The notes under the pieces were generated by a model. That model did no database searches. It had not been told where the DNA came from and was given only the letters and a program-made list of their open reading frames with translations. Positions 1 through 9,398 of a stretch of 64,000 nt of DNA are shown here, one piece after another (positions within the stretch are counted from its first letter, which is position 1; each line of letters begins with the position of its first letter). Source of the stretch: M3007 sp037130425 (lineage in GTDB: Bacteria; Bacteroidota; Bacteroidia; Chitinophagales; Saprospiraceae); the NCBI GenBank assembly GCA_037130425.1, contig JBAXTB010000001.1, forward strand, positions 10,800-74,799. The letters are read 5' to 3'. A program made the translations under genes and the position numbers.

Positions 1-1311
1 TTCTTTTTTGAGCCGGGTGCCGTTGCATTCCGGGCAGGTGGCGACCACCATAAAATCTTCGGCCCATTGGCGGATTTTTTCGGAGCCAGTGTCTGAGTAC
101 CAGCGTTTGAGCATGTTGATAATGCCCTCGGCCGCTAAGTTGTAGGTCCATTCGTCGCCGCCGTAGGTCGTGGTCACTTCAAGGGGTTCGCCGCCGTTCA
201 GGATAATGTCCATCGCTTTTTCCGGGATGTCTTTCACCGGTGTGTCGAAGGTAAATTTGTGCTTTTTGGCCAGCGCGCGCAACTGTTTGAAATTTACATT
301 ATCCCGCACTTCGCCTAAGGGGGCAATGCCTATTTCATTGATACTCTTCGTGTTATCAGGAATAATCCGATTCATGTCAGCCTCGTACACTTCGCCTAAG
401 CCCTTGCAATGCGGGCACATGCCGTAGGGGCTGTTAAACGAAAACGTGTTCGGAGAAGGTTCTTCATACGAAATGCCCGACTCGTGGCACATCAGCCGTT
501 TGGAATAATTAATGGCCGGACTTTGGCCTTCGTAATCCTGCACCTGCACCATGCCGTCGCCCAAACGCAGGGCCGTTTTTACACTTTCGGCAATGCGTTC
601 GCCGCGATCGTCGCCCACTTTCAGGCGATCCACCACAATTTCGATATCGTGTATTTTGTAACGGTCGATTTGCATGCCTGGCGTAATGTCTAAGATCTCA
701 CCATCGACGCGCACTTTTGTATAACCCTGTTTGCGGATTTGTTCGAACAACTCACGGTAATGGCCCTTGCGCGAGCGTACCACCGGCGCAAGCAGCACGA
801 TTTTTTGGCCCTCATAACGCTCCTGCACGTTGCTGATGATCTGCTCTTCAGTGAATTTCACCATTTTTTTGCCCGTCACGTAGGAATAAGCCTCCCCCGC
901 GCGGGCGTACAACAGGCGCAGGAAATCGTACACCTCCGTCACCGTGCCCACCGTGGAGCGCGGGTTGCGGCCGGTCGTTTTTTGCTCGATGCTGATAACC
1001 GGACTCAGGCCCGTGATCTGTTCCACATCCGGGCGTTCCATTTCACCGATAAACTGCCGGGCGTAACTCGACAGGGTTTCCATAAAACGTCGCTGCCCTT
1101 CGGCATAAATCGTATCAAAGGCTAAGGAACTTTTGCCCGAACCGCTAACGCCTGTGATGACCACTAATTGATTGCGGGGAATGCGCACATCCACGTTTTT
1201 GAGGTTGTTTACGCGGGCGCCTGTGACCTCAATAAAATCCTGCTGCGCGCCGGGTTGCGCGGGCGAATCAGTAACCGGAACCGGTTTTTCTTTCGTTTTT
1301 GACTTTGCCAT
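1..1311 (-). CDS. uvrA: UvrABC excinuclease subunit A, N-terminal part (runs off left edge)
   Basis: UvrA is the ATP-driven damage-recognition subunit of nucleotide excision repair and loads UvrB on DNA in the cytoplasm. The frame stays open from the ATG at 1311 to base 1, giving 437 residues, so over half of the roughly 940-residue protein lies outside. After a short Lys/Pro-rich N-terminal tail come the first ABC ATPase half with Walker A GVSGSGKSS (residues 54-62), the conserved segment around YAEGQRRFMETLSSYARQF, the UvrB-binding and insertion regions, and CPHCKG and CPEC zinc-finger cysteines. No clear Shine-Dalgarno is seen, which is normal for Bacteroidota. The next gene left of the edge is unknown. 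The call is secure; no frameshift was found in the visible part. Confidence 0.97.
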   Translation of the reverse strand, partial: MAKSKTKEKPVPVTDSPAQPGAQQDFIEVTGARVNNLKNVDVRIPRNQLVVITGVSGSGKSSLAFDTIYAEGQRRFMETLSSYARQFIGEMERPDVEQITGLSPVISIEQKTTGRNPRSTVGTVTEVYDFLRLLYARAGEAYSYVTGKKMVKFTEEQIISNVQERYEGQKIVLLAPVVRSRKGHYRELFEQIRKQGYTKVRVDGEILDITPGMQIDRYKIHDIEIVVDRLKVGDDRGERIAESVKTALRLGDGMVQVQDYEGQSPAINYSKRLMCHESGISYEEPSPNTFSFNSPYGMCPHCKGLGEVYEADMNRIIPDNTKSINEIGIAPLGEVRDNVNFKQLRALAKKHKFTFDTPVKDIPEKAMDIILNGGEPLEVTTTYGGDEWTYNLAAEGIINMLKRWYSDTGSEKIRQWAEDFMVVATCPECNGTRLKKE

Positions 1312-1437
1312 GCCGTGAAAACAAGTAAGGAGGCATAAGGTTGGTGAAGCGGCAAAGTTATTAAAATTGTTTGGAAATAAACGGGTGTTTAAAACAAAGA
1401 GTTTTGCGGGAGCGTTTGAATTTGTGGGCTGAATTGT

Positions 1438-1539
1438 GGCCTCGCAGGTGGAAAGGGTTTAACGCTGGCAGCGTTGTTATAATCATAAAATCCTGTGCAT
1501 CCTGATTCAGACAACTTGCGAGGCCGTCTGAATCAGGAT
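1438..1539. repeat. Palindromic intergenic repeat / hairpin
   Basis: Between the uvrA start and the stop of the giant repeat gene lie three inverted repeats. A perfect 14-bp pair (1499-1512 and 1526-1539) encloses a 13-base loop. That loop contains ACTTGCGAGGCC, which is the near-perfect inverse of GGCCTCGCAGGT at 1438-1449. AACGCTGGCAGCGTT (1461-1475) is a further small palindrome. The large hairpin starts 10 bases past the stop of the leftward gene at 1549, so it could end that transcript, but no T-tract follows. It looks more like a dispersed REP-type element. Confidence 0.6.
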
Positions 1540-1548
1540 TTGCAAAAC

Positions 1549-4500
1549 CTATCGTAAAACAGTCACATCGCCCTTGTAAATCTTGGTTGTGCCGTCTTTA
1601 AACTCCACCTCTGCCCAATACACAAATACACCTGTCGCGACTTCCTTGCCGTTCCAACGTCCGTCCCAGCCCAGTTTCGGGTCGTTTGGTACGATATTTT
1701 GCACACGCGTAATCAGGCTGCCCCAACGATCAAAAATTTGCAAGTCCCGAATTTTCACCAACTGTTCGTCGCCAAAAATCGTAAAGCCGTCGTTGTTGGC
1801 TGAGCCGGGTTTGATCACGTTCGGCACGAACACGTTGTTCACGCTTTTCACTTGAATGAGGAAACGCGCTTCGGCGGCGCAACCCGTGTAACCCTTTACC
1901 GTCAGCGTTACTTCTGTCGAACTCAGCGGCGCAACAAACGGCGCCAGGCAATTGGTACACGACAATGGGTTCAACGATTGCCAGTTTATTTGTAATGGCT
2001 GAATGGTAATCCCCGCCGCCGCATTGAGTTGTATCGTGTCGCCTTTGTTGATGTTGAAGGTATCGGTCACAAATTCAGACACGGCGGGCGCGGGCGGCAA
2101 TACAACCGATTCTGTTGTGGTACAGCCGTTTGCGTCCGTGATTTCTACGTTGTAAGGTCCAGAAACAAGTTCATCGAACAGCACTGGAACCGTGCCATTT
2201 GTGTTGATTGTGTTCAGCGCGAGTTTTATATTATAGGGCCCTTTGCCGCCTGAAATGGTTTGTATGTTAATCTCGCCCGTAGCTTCGCAAGTCGGGTTAG
2301 TGGCGTCAATTTGCGGCGCAATCGGCGGCGGTTGATTGAGCGAAACGGTGGCCGTTCCAGAGCAGCCCGCCGCGTCTGTAAAGGTGACAACGTAGTTACC
2401 GGCGCTCAGGTTTTGCACCGTAGCGGTCGTTGCGCCGTTGCTCCAGTTGTAACTAAACGGCGCGCTGCCTGCGTTCGGCGTTACTTGCGCCTTCCCGTTG
2501 GACGAACCCGCGCAGGCCACGGAAAATCCGTTGTAATCGCTTGTTACTGTGGCAGTTGCCGTGGCAGGCGCGGCCGCGAGCGTACGCGTGATGACGACGC
2601 TGTCACAACCGTTTGCTTTGTTAAAACTGTTCACGGTGGTGCCCAATTGAGCCGGGTTGCAACTTGTTTTTTCAACCCTAACCGTATCTGAAACCGCCAG
2701 CGCAACCAAGGCCGTGGCGGTGCCGGTACAAGTGAGCGTATTGGTAATAGTAACGGTATATGCGCCAGCCTGTGTAACCGTAATGCCGGATGTTGTCGGG
2801 CCGCTGTTCCATTTGTACGCGCTGAATCCGGTACCGGCGTTGAGCGTCATAGAGCCTTTACAATCAACAGGTTGCACTACAATGGACGTGCTCGGCGCGG
2901 GGTTTAAGTTTATGTCAAATGAAGCGACGCCCGTGCAGCCGGCCGCATCGCTCACCGAAAGGGTGTAGTTTCCGGCTTGCGTGAGGGTAACGGTCGGTGT
3001 TGTCGGGCCGTTCGACCAATTATAGGTCGCAAAAGGCTGCGTGGCCCCGACGACCGTGCTCGCGCCAGGACAAATATTGCCGTTGCCTGTAAATTGTGGC
3101 GTGAGCGGCGGCGCAAGGTTTACCGTAAACAAGGCAGTCGCCGTACAGTTATTGGCATCCGTTACCGTCACGGTGTACGGAATTGTTTGGTTTGTTGTAA
3201 TGGACGCGGTGGTTTGTCCGTTCGACCATTTATAAGCCTGGAAACCGGCCGTTGCGCTTAAGGTCGTGCTTTTACCGGCACAAATAACCGCGTTGCCGTT
3301 GATTGTAACTTGCGGCGGCGTCGGAATCGTAACCGCTTTTTCAGCAGTGCCGGTGCAACCGTTTGCGTTGGTAACGGTAACGGTGTAATTGCCTGCTTGA
3401 GAAACAGTCAGGCTTGCGTTTCCGGATGCGTTGTTCCAATTATAGGTCGCAAAACCGGCATCGGCTTGGAGCGTAATTTGCCCGTTGCATTGATACGGTT
3501 GAATTGAAATAGCGGGCTGTAAGGGCGCACCCACGTTCAGGGTGGTGGAGGCCGTGCCAATGCAACCGGACGCGTTTGTCACGGTCACGGTATATGTGCC
3601 CGGCTGGGAGACAGAAAGAATAGCGCCCGTAGTGCCGCCGGCCCAGTTAATGCTTGAAAATGAACCGGTTACGTTTAGTTGAACCGGGTTGTTGCCACAA
3701 ATCGTCATTGGGCCGGTAATTGCCGGTACCGGGTTCGGCACGCTCTGCACCGCTTGTGTGGCCGTGCTGGTACAACCCAAATTATCCGTAGCGGTAACGG
3801 TGTAATTGCCCGCTGCATTTACCGTCAAAGTCGGGCCGTTGTTGCCGCCGGTCCAGACGTAATTTACGAACCCTGCGTTTGCCGTCAAAGTTGAAACTTC
3901 AGCGGGACACAAAATCGCATCGCCGCTCACAGACACGCTTGCCTGCGCTGGAACGGTCACTTGAATGCTTGCGGTACCCGAACAGCCGTTGCCGTCGCTC
4001 ACCGTTACGGTATAACTTCCCGATTGCGAAACGCTGATGGTTTGGGCACTGCTGCCGCCGGTGTTCCAGGTATAAATTGGGAAACCAGAGCCGGCGTCCA
4101 AGGTGATTTTTCCGTTGCAATTGTATGGCTGTTGCACCACGTTCGGATTCAATTGATTGGACACGATGACCGTGGTCGTTGCACTGGCGCTGCATCCGTT
4201 GTTGTCGGTGACGGTGACGGTTGCGCTGAGCGGCGGCGTTACCGAAATGCCTGATGTGGCGCTGCCGTTGCTCCAAATATAACTTGCAAAAGTACCCGAC
4301 ACGCCGAGGTTGGCGGTATTGCCCGGACAAACAGAAGTCGGTCCGGAAATCGTTGCGACCGGTGCAGGGAACAAACCTACATTTACGGTTTGCGAAACGG
4401 AGCAACCTAAGGCGTCAGTGGCGGTGACGGTAAAGTTGCCCGCTGTGCCGGTGTTAATGGCATTTGTGGTTTCATTCGTACTCCAATTGTACGACACAAA

Positions 4501-7500
4501 ACCGCTGGTGGCGCTCAAAGTAGCATTCCCGCCCGGACAGAAATTCTGCGGCGCTGCAATACTGACGCTTGAAAGCGTGGGTACGGTAACAGTTTGTGCC
4601 GCTGTGCCGGTGCAACCGTTGGAATCGGTAACTGTTACGGTATAAGTGCCTGATTGATTGACATTTAGCGTTTGTGCGTTGCTGCTGCCGGTCCAGGTAT
4701 ATGCGTTGTAACCAAGGCTTGCGCTCAAGGTAATTTGCCCGTCACAATTGTATGGCAAAGCGCTTGCAGCCGGCGTCGGGTTAGCATTTACCTGTAAAAC
4801 AAGGTCATCCGTCGCAGTGCAACCGTTGGCGTCGGTAACGGTAACGCTGTATGTTCCGGCTGCTGAAACATTCAGGCTGGCGCCGGTACTTGAGTCAGAC
4901 CAGTTGTAGCCCGTGAAACTTTGGCTCAAGCCCAAGGTTCCGCTCGCGCCTGCGCACAAGGCTGCCGGGCCGCTGATTTGCGCCTGCGGCAAAGGCAAAG
5001 CCGTCACCGTCTGCGTGGCCGTTACTGTGCAGCCGTTGGCGTCGGTGGCCGTTACGGTATAAATATCCGGCACGGAAACCTGTACGCTCGCTTGGTTTCC
5101 ACCGTTGCTCCAAAGGTAATTGCTAAGACCAGCGGAAGCGTTCAATGTGGTGCTGAGACCTGTGCAAAAACTGTTGTTGCCGCTGATGGATACGCTGGAA
5201 AGCGTCGGCACGGTGACGGACAAGGTATTGGCGCCCGTACAGCCGGTAACATCGGTAACAGTAACCGTGTAATTACCTGATACAGAAACCGTTTGAGATT
5301 GGTTGCTGCCGCCGCCACTCCAAGCATAAGCATTAAAACCAGCGCCGGCGTCTAATGTGATTTGGCCATTACAATTGTAAGGTAAGGCCAGCACCGTGGG
5401 CGACAAACTGGTTGCCGTGCTGACCGTGGTAGAAGTTGTGGCGCTGCAACCCGCGCTGTTGGTTACAGTTACCGTGTAGGTTCCGCCGTTGGAAACCGTA
5501 ATATTCGGCGTGCTTTCAGTGGTACTCCAACTATAACTTGCCAAACCAGCCGTGGCCGATAACGTACCGCTGCTGTTGGTACAAATAATGGCGGGTCCGC
5601 TGATTTGGGGCGTGGGGGCGGCGTTGGTATTTAGCGTAAACTGTGCCGTGGTCGTACATCCGAATGCGTCGGTGGCAGTAACGGTGTAATTGCCTGCTAA
5701 TCCGACGTTTATGGTTGGGCCTACCTGGCTGTTCGACCAAATATATGCGGTTAAACCGGCTGTTGCATTCAAATTGGTACTTGCGCCCTGGCAAATCAAA
5801 CTTTGCCCGCTAATACTGACCGCAGGCGGCGCCGGAATATACACCGTCGTCACCGCCGAACCCGTGCAACCACTTCCATCCGCTACGGTTACGCTGTAAT
5901 CGCCGGGTGCGTTTACAGTGATCGTTTGGCTTGCTTGTCCGCCCGACCAGGTATAGTTTGTAAACCCGGCGCCTGCGTCCAGCGTGAATTGTCCGTTGCA
6001 GGCGTAAGGTTGTTCAACAACCTGCGGACTTAAAGTATTTGAAATAATCAAGGATTGCACGTCGGTGCCGGTGCAGCCGTTGGCGGCCGTGACCGTGACG
6101 GTGTAATCATCCGGTGTATTTACCACAATCGAAGGCGTGTTTTCTCCGGTCGACCAGGCGTAGGCGCTGAAACTTCCGTTTAGAGAGAACGTTGCGCTGC
6201 TGCCGCCGCAAATCGAACTTGGTCCGGTAATAATCGCCACCGGGTTTGTAATCCCCACAATGGAGAATTCATCCGTAGCCGTACAGCCGAATGCGTCGGT
6301 GGCGGTGACGGTAAAATTGCCGGATGCGTTTACGGTGATGTTTTGGGTAAACTGGCTGTTCGACCAAACATAACTGCTCAAACCTGCCGTGGCCGATAAA
6401 GTAGTGCTTGCGCCGCTGCAAAGCTGGCTGGCCCCGGAAATCGTCACAGCAGGCTGGGCCGGAATAGACGCCGTTTGGATATCTGTGCCGGTACAACCTT
6501 GGGCGTTGGTGACGGTAACGGTATAATCGCCTGATGTTGTGACGGTTATCGTTGCGGTGTTTCCGCCGCCGCTCCAATTGTAAGAGTTAAATCCTGTGCC
6601 GGCGTTCAGCACCAATTGGTCGTTGCACTGGTAGGGCGCCTGCGTAATGTTGGGCGCGGGCGCGGGAATCAGCCCCAGTGCCTGGGTATCAGTGCCGGTA
6701 CAACCGTTGGCCGCCGTGACGGTTACGGTGTACGTGCCGGCGCTTCCCACGGAAATACTTGGCGTCGTTTCGGTGGTCGACCATGCATAACTTGTAAACG
6801 GCGCGCTCACCGAAAACGTGGTGTTTGTACCCGAACAAATGCTGGCCAAACCGTTGATCGTCGGGCTTGGGGCGGGCAACACGCTCAGGTTGAAAATATC
6901 CGTATCCGTACAGCCGAACCCATCGGTGGCGGTGACGGTAAAATTACCGGCAGTACCGACATTTATGGACTGTCCGTTTTGCCCGTTCGACCAACTATAA
7001 CTCACCAAGCCGCTCGACGCCGTCAAGGTTGAGAGGCTGCCGAGGCAAACACTGTTATTGCCACTGATGGTAACAAGCGGCGGATTGGGGATGGATGCTG
7101 CATACGAATCGGTTCCCGTACAACCTTGGGTATTTGTCACAGTTACGGTATAGTTGCCGGACGTAGTGACGGTGATGCCGGGTGTATTCGCATTGGTGTT
7201 CCACAAATAAGAACTAAACCCAGCCCCGGCATCCATCGAAATCTGGCCATTACAGGCATAAGTTAACTGATTAATTGCCACATTTGGCGCAGGCAACGGT
7301 GAAACGACCGCTGTTACAGAACCTGTACAACCGTTTGCGGCTGTTACGGTTACAGTAAATTGTCCTGGCCCGGAGGCGGTCGTACTCGAATTGGTCGTCC
7401 CGTCGCTCCAGTTATATGCATTAAACGGCGCATTTGAAACCGTTAAACTAACGGAGGCGCCCGGACAAAGGCTGGCACCCGGCACAATCGGCGTCGGATT

Positions 7501-8877
7501 GGGCAAAGAAGACACTGTTTTGGTGTCTGTATCGGTACAACCAAAGGCGTCCGTCGCTGTAACGGTGTACGTGCCCGCAGTGCTTACGGTCAAACTTGGG
7601 CCGGAGCTGCCGCCGGTCCAGGCATAACTGGTAAAGCCCGGTGTGGCGTTCAGGCTCAAGGACGCGCTGGCGCAAAAAGTAGCGTTGCCGCTGATATTCA
7701 CGTTTGGCGGCGTCGGGATACTGACCTGAAAATCATCCGTTCCGGTACAGCCTTGGACATTTGTCACCGTAACGGTGTAGTTTCCTGCGGTATTCACCGT
7801 AATTCCCGGTGTGCCGGCGCTTGTGCTCCATGAATAGGAACTAAAACCTGAACCTGCATCCAAGGAAATTTGTCCGTTGCAGGTGTATGTTAATTGGCTG
7901 ATGTTGACGCTTGGCGCAGGCAATGGCGTTACATTGACTGTTGTGGAGCCGGTACAACCGTTGGGCGCCGTAACCGTGACGGTATATGGTCCGGGAATGG
8001 AAACGGTCGTGCTGATACCGTTGCTGCCGGTGTTCCAGTTATAAATATCGAAGGGTGGGTTTGAAATCGTAAGTGTTACGGTGCTGTTTGGGCATACACT
8101 CGCGACGGGTACCAGTGGCGCAGGCGCGGGCAGGGACGTGACTGTTTTAGTATCCGTATCCGTACAACCGAACGCATCGGTGGCCGTGACGGTGTATGTG
8201 CCGGCCGTTGTGACGTTCAGGCTTGGGCCGGTACCGCCGCCGGTCCAGGAATAGCTTGTAAAACCGCTTGTTGCATTTAAACTCAGCGATTGATCGGAAC
8301 AAAAAGTGGCCGCGCTGTTGATTACAACATTTGGCGGCGGCGGTATGCTCACTGTAAAATCGTCGGTACCAGTGCAGCCTTGCGTGTTGGTAACCGTGAC
8401 GAAATAGGTGCCAGCCGTGGTGAAATTGGCCGTTTGAGTGCTGCCGCCTCCGTTGCTCCAGGAATAGGTATTAAAACCACTGCCTGCATTCAGCGTAACT
8501 GTTCCGTTGCAGGCGTAGGTGTTTTGCGTAATATTTGGCGCGGGCGTGGGCGCATTCGCTACGGTGGCTGAAACAGTGCCCGTACAACCGACTGCATTTG
8601 AGACCGTTACCGTGTAAGTACCGGGTGCATTTACCGAAATGCTCTGGCCGTTTGCGCCTGTATTCCATGAATAACTTGCAAACGTAGCGGTCACGGCAAT
8701 GTTTGTACTGCTGCCGGTACATATAAGGGCACTATAATTAAGTGCTGGTTGCGGGGCGGGCGACACGTTTAGGGTAAGGGTTGCCAAGCCGGGGCAAGTT
8801 TGGGCAATGATGCCGCTGGCGCCAAAGAATAATATACCTGTGATAGATAATAACGCGGCGTAAAATTTTGATTTCAT
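1549..8877 (-). CDS. Giant secreted Ig-like repeat protein with type B T9SS sorting domain
   Basis: A 2442-residue cell-surface or secreted protein, probably an adhesin or gliding-type surface filament. Residues 1-25 form a signal peptide ending at AQ. Then come about 29 tandem repeats of roughly 80 residues, each with a core like YxWSxG...GxYTVTVT...GCTGT and two cysteines that could form one disulfide per repeat. The repeats fall in three types that alternate in fixed order (see findings). After them are a short stretch around CDSVVITRTL and two SprB-like repeats. The last ~95 residues (NVFVPNVIKPGSANNDGF, then IFDRWG and WDGRWNGK, ending YKGDVTVLR) match the gliding motility-associated C-terminal (CHU_C, TIGR04131) type B T9SS signal. 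No enzyme domain is visible. Upstream is a 521-base control region. Function beyond surface location is inference. Confidence 0.93.
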   Translation of the reverse strand: MKSKFYAALLSITGILFFGASGIIAQTCPGLATLTLNVSPAPQPALNYSALICTGSSTNIAVTATFASYSWNTGANGQSISVNAPGTYTVTVSNAVGCTGTVSATVANAPTPAPNITQNTYACNGTVTLNAGSGFNTYSWSNGGGSTQTANFTTAGTYFVTVTNTQGCTGTDDFTVSIPPPPNVVINSAATFCSDQSLSLNATSGFTSYSWTGGGTGPSLNVTTAGTYTVTATDAFGCTDTDTKTVTSLPAPAPLVPVASVCPNSTVTLTISNPPFDIYNWNTGSNGISTTVSIPGPYTVTVTAPNGCTGSTTVNVTPLPAPSVNISQLTYTCNGQISLDAGSGFSSYSWSTSAGTPGITVNTAGNYTVTVTNVQGCTGTDDFQVSIPTPPNVNISGNATFCASASLSLNATPGFTSYAWTGGSSGPSLTVSTAGTYTVTATDAFGCTDTDTKTVSSLPNPTPIVPGASLCPGASVSLTVSNAPFNAYNWSDGTTNSSTTASGPGQFTVTVTAANGCTGSVTAVVSPLPAPNVAINQLTYACNGQISMDAGAGFSSYLWNTNANTPGITVTTSGNYTVTVTNTQGCTGTDSYAASIPNPPLVTISGNNSVCLGSLSTLTASSGLVSYSWSNGQNGQSINVGTAGNFTVTATDGFGCTDTDIFNLSVLPAPSPTINGLASICSGTNTTFSVSAPFTSYAWSTTETTPSISVGSAGTYTVTVTAANGCTGTDTQALGLIPAPAPNITQAPYQCNDQLVLNAGTGFNSYNWSGGGNTATITVTTSGDYTVTVTNAQGCTGTDIQTASIPAQPAVTISGASQLCSGASTTLSATAGLSSYVWSNSQFTQNITVNASGNFTVTATDAFGCTATDEFSIVGITNPVAIITGPSSICGGSSATFSLNGSFSAYAWSTGENTPSIVVNTPDDYTVTVTAANGCTGTDVQSLIISNTLSPQVVEQPYACNGQFTLDAGAGFTNYTWSGGQASQTITVNAPGDYSVTVADGSGCTGSAVTTVYIPAPPAVSISGQSLICQGASTNLNATAGLTAYIWSNSQVGPTINVGLAGNYTVTATDAFGCTTTAQFTLNTNAAPTPQISGPAIICTNSSGTLSATAGLASYSWSTTESTPNITVSNGGTYTVTVTNSAGCSATTSTTVSTATSLSPTVLALPYNCNGQITLDAGAGFNAYAWSGGGSNQSQTVSVSGNYTVTVTDVTGCTGANTLSVTVPTLSSVSISGNNSFCTGLSTTLNASAGLSNYLWSNGGNQASVQVSVPDIYTVTATDANGCTVTATQTVTALPLPQAQISGPAALCAGASGTLGLSQSFTGYNWSDSSTGASLNVSAAGTYSVTVTDANGCTATDDLVLQVNANPTPAASALPYNCDGQITLSASLGYNAYTWTGSSNAQTLNVNQSGTYTVTVTDSNGCTGTAAQTVTVPTLSSVSIAAPQNFCPGGNATLSATSGFVSYNWSTNETTNAINTGTAGNFTVTATDALGCSVSQTVNVGLFPAPVATISGPTSVCPGNTANLGVSGTFASYIWSNGSATSGISVTPPLSATVTVTDNNGCSASATTTVIVSNQLNPNVVQQPYNCNGKITLDAGSGFPIYTWNTGGSSAQTISVSQSGSYTVTVSDGNGCSGTASIQVTVPAQASVSVSGDAILCPAEVSTLTANAGFVNYVWTGGNNGPTLTVNAAGNYTVTATDNLGCTSTATQAVQSVPNPVPAITGPMTICGNNPVQLNVTGSFSSINWAGGTTGAILSVSQPGTYTVTVTNASGCIGTASTTLNVGAPLQPAISIQPYQCNGQITLQADAGFATYNWNNASGNASLTVSQAGNYTVTVTNANGCTGTAEKAVTIPTPPQVTINGNAVICAGKSTTLSATAGFQAYKWSNGQTTASITTNQTIPYTVTVTDANNCTATALFTVNLAPPLTPQFTGNGNICPGASTVVGATQPFATYNWSNGPTTPTVTLTQAGNYTLSVSDAAGCTGVASFDINLNPAPSTSIVVQPVDCKGSMTLNAGTGFSAYKWNSGPTTSGITVTQAGAYTVTITNTLTCTGTATALVALAVSDTVRVEKTSCNPAQLGTTVNSFNKANGCDSVVITRTLAAAPATATATVTSDYNGFSVACAGSSNGKAQVTPNAGSAPFSYNWSNGATTATVQNLSAGNYVVTFTDAAGCSGTATVSLNQPPPIAPQIDATNPTCEATGEINIQTISGGKGPYNIKLALNTINTNGTVPVLFDELVSGPYNVEITDANGCTTTESVVLPPAPAVSEFVTDTFNINKGDTIQLNAAAGITIQPLQINWQSLNPLSCTNCLAPFVAPLSSTEVTLTVKGYTGCAAEARFLIQVKSVNNVFVPNVIKPGSANNDGFTIFGDEQLVKIRDLQIFDRWGSLITRVQNIVPNDPKLGWDGRWNGKEVATGVFVYWAEVEFKDGTTKIYKGDVTVLR

Positions 8878-8998
8878 ATAACAGAGGTTGGTTTGTTTTA
8901 TATAAACATGTCAATTTGTTTTGTGTTTTAACAAAATATTTATTTGCTAAAAATAGGCAAATAAACATTTTGTCCATTCTAATGAACATTTTTCACAC

Positions 8999-9053
8999 AG
9001 ATGTTACAAAAATTTTTCTATGTAACATTTGCGATTGTTTTTGTGTAACATCT
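8999..9053. promoter_or_regulatory. Three-copy TGTAACAT motif upstream of the giant gene
   Basis: The motif occurs as AGATGTTACA (8999-9008, inverted), TGTAACATTT (9021-9030) and TGTAACATCT (9044-9053). The outer two copies form a perfect 10-bp inverted repeat. Spacing is about 20 to 23 bases, close to two helical turns. It lies about 120 to 175 bases upstream of the giant gene's ATG, in an AT-rich region otherwise without genes (8878-9398). It could be an operator for a dimeric regulator. This is inference from sequence symmetry only. Confidence 0.35.
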
Positions 9054-9273
9054 ACGCCAAATGAAAATGTCCAGTAGCATGCATCATTCCTTCCTCAAAT
9101 TTCGATATATTAAGGAAACTTATCTGCGCAAAAAGTTTAATAAAATTTATTATGCGTTAATGTTTTACAAATTAAAAAGTTAACACATAACATGTATTTT
9201 TAAATATTATGCGAACCAAAAATAAAGCAATTAAAAGTATTACTCAAATCTTTTTTATGAAAATCTTGTGCCT

Positions 9274-9318
9274 GTAAAAAAACGCTGCCAATCATTGGTT
9301 TCCCAACAATTGGCAGCG
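9274..9318 (-). terminator. Rho-independent terminator of the metalloprotease gene
   Basis: Inverted arms CGCTGCCAAT (9283-9292) and ATTGGCAGCG (9309-9318) form a 10-bp stem. Read on the minus strand the stem is followed at once by seven T residues (plus-strand A run 9276-9282). It lies about 80 bases past the stop of the leftward protease gene at 9399. A second short palindrome (9368-9380 / 9382-9394, 13-bp arms around one base) sits between the stop and this terminator. Confidence 0.75.
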
Positions 9319-9398
9319 GCCGAAAATAATTTAAATGATCTTTTACCTGCGTCGGTATGATAACGCGTTAATTTACTGATAATCAGTAAATTAATTTA

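Noticed and set aside
409..1125. Plus-strand ORFs opposite uvrA
   Set aside because: They are antisense to a strongly conserved UvrA coding frame.
1583..8722. Many plus-strand ORFs over the giant repeat gene
   Set aside because: They recur with the same phase in each repeat of the minus-strand gene and are antisense echoes of the repetitive codons, with no start context or recognisable protein motif.
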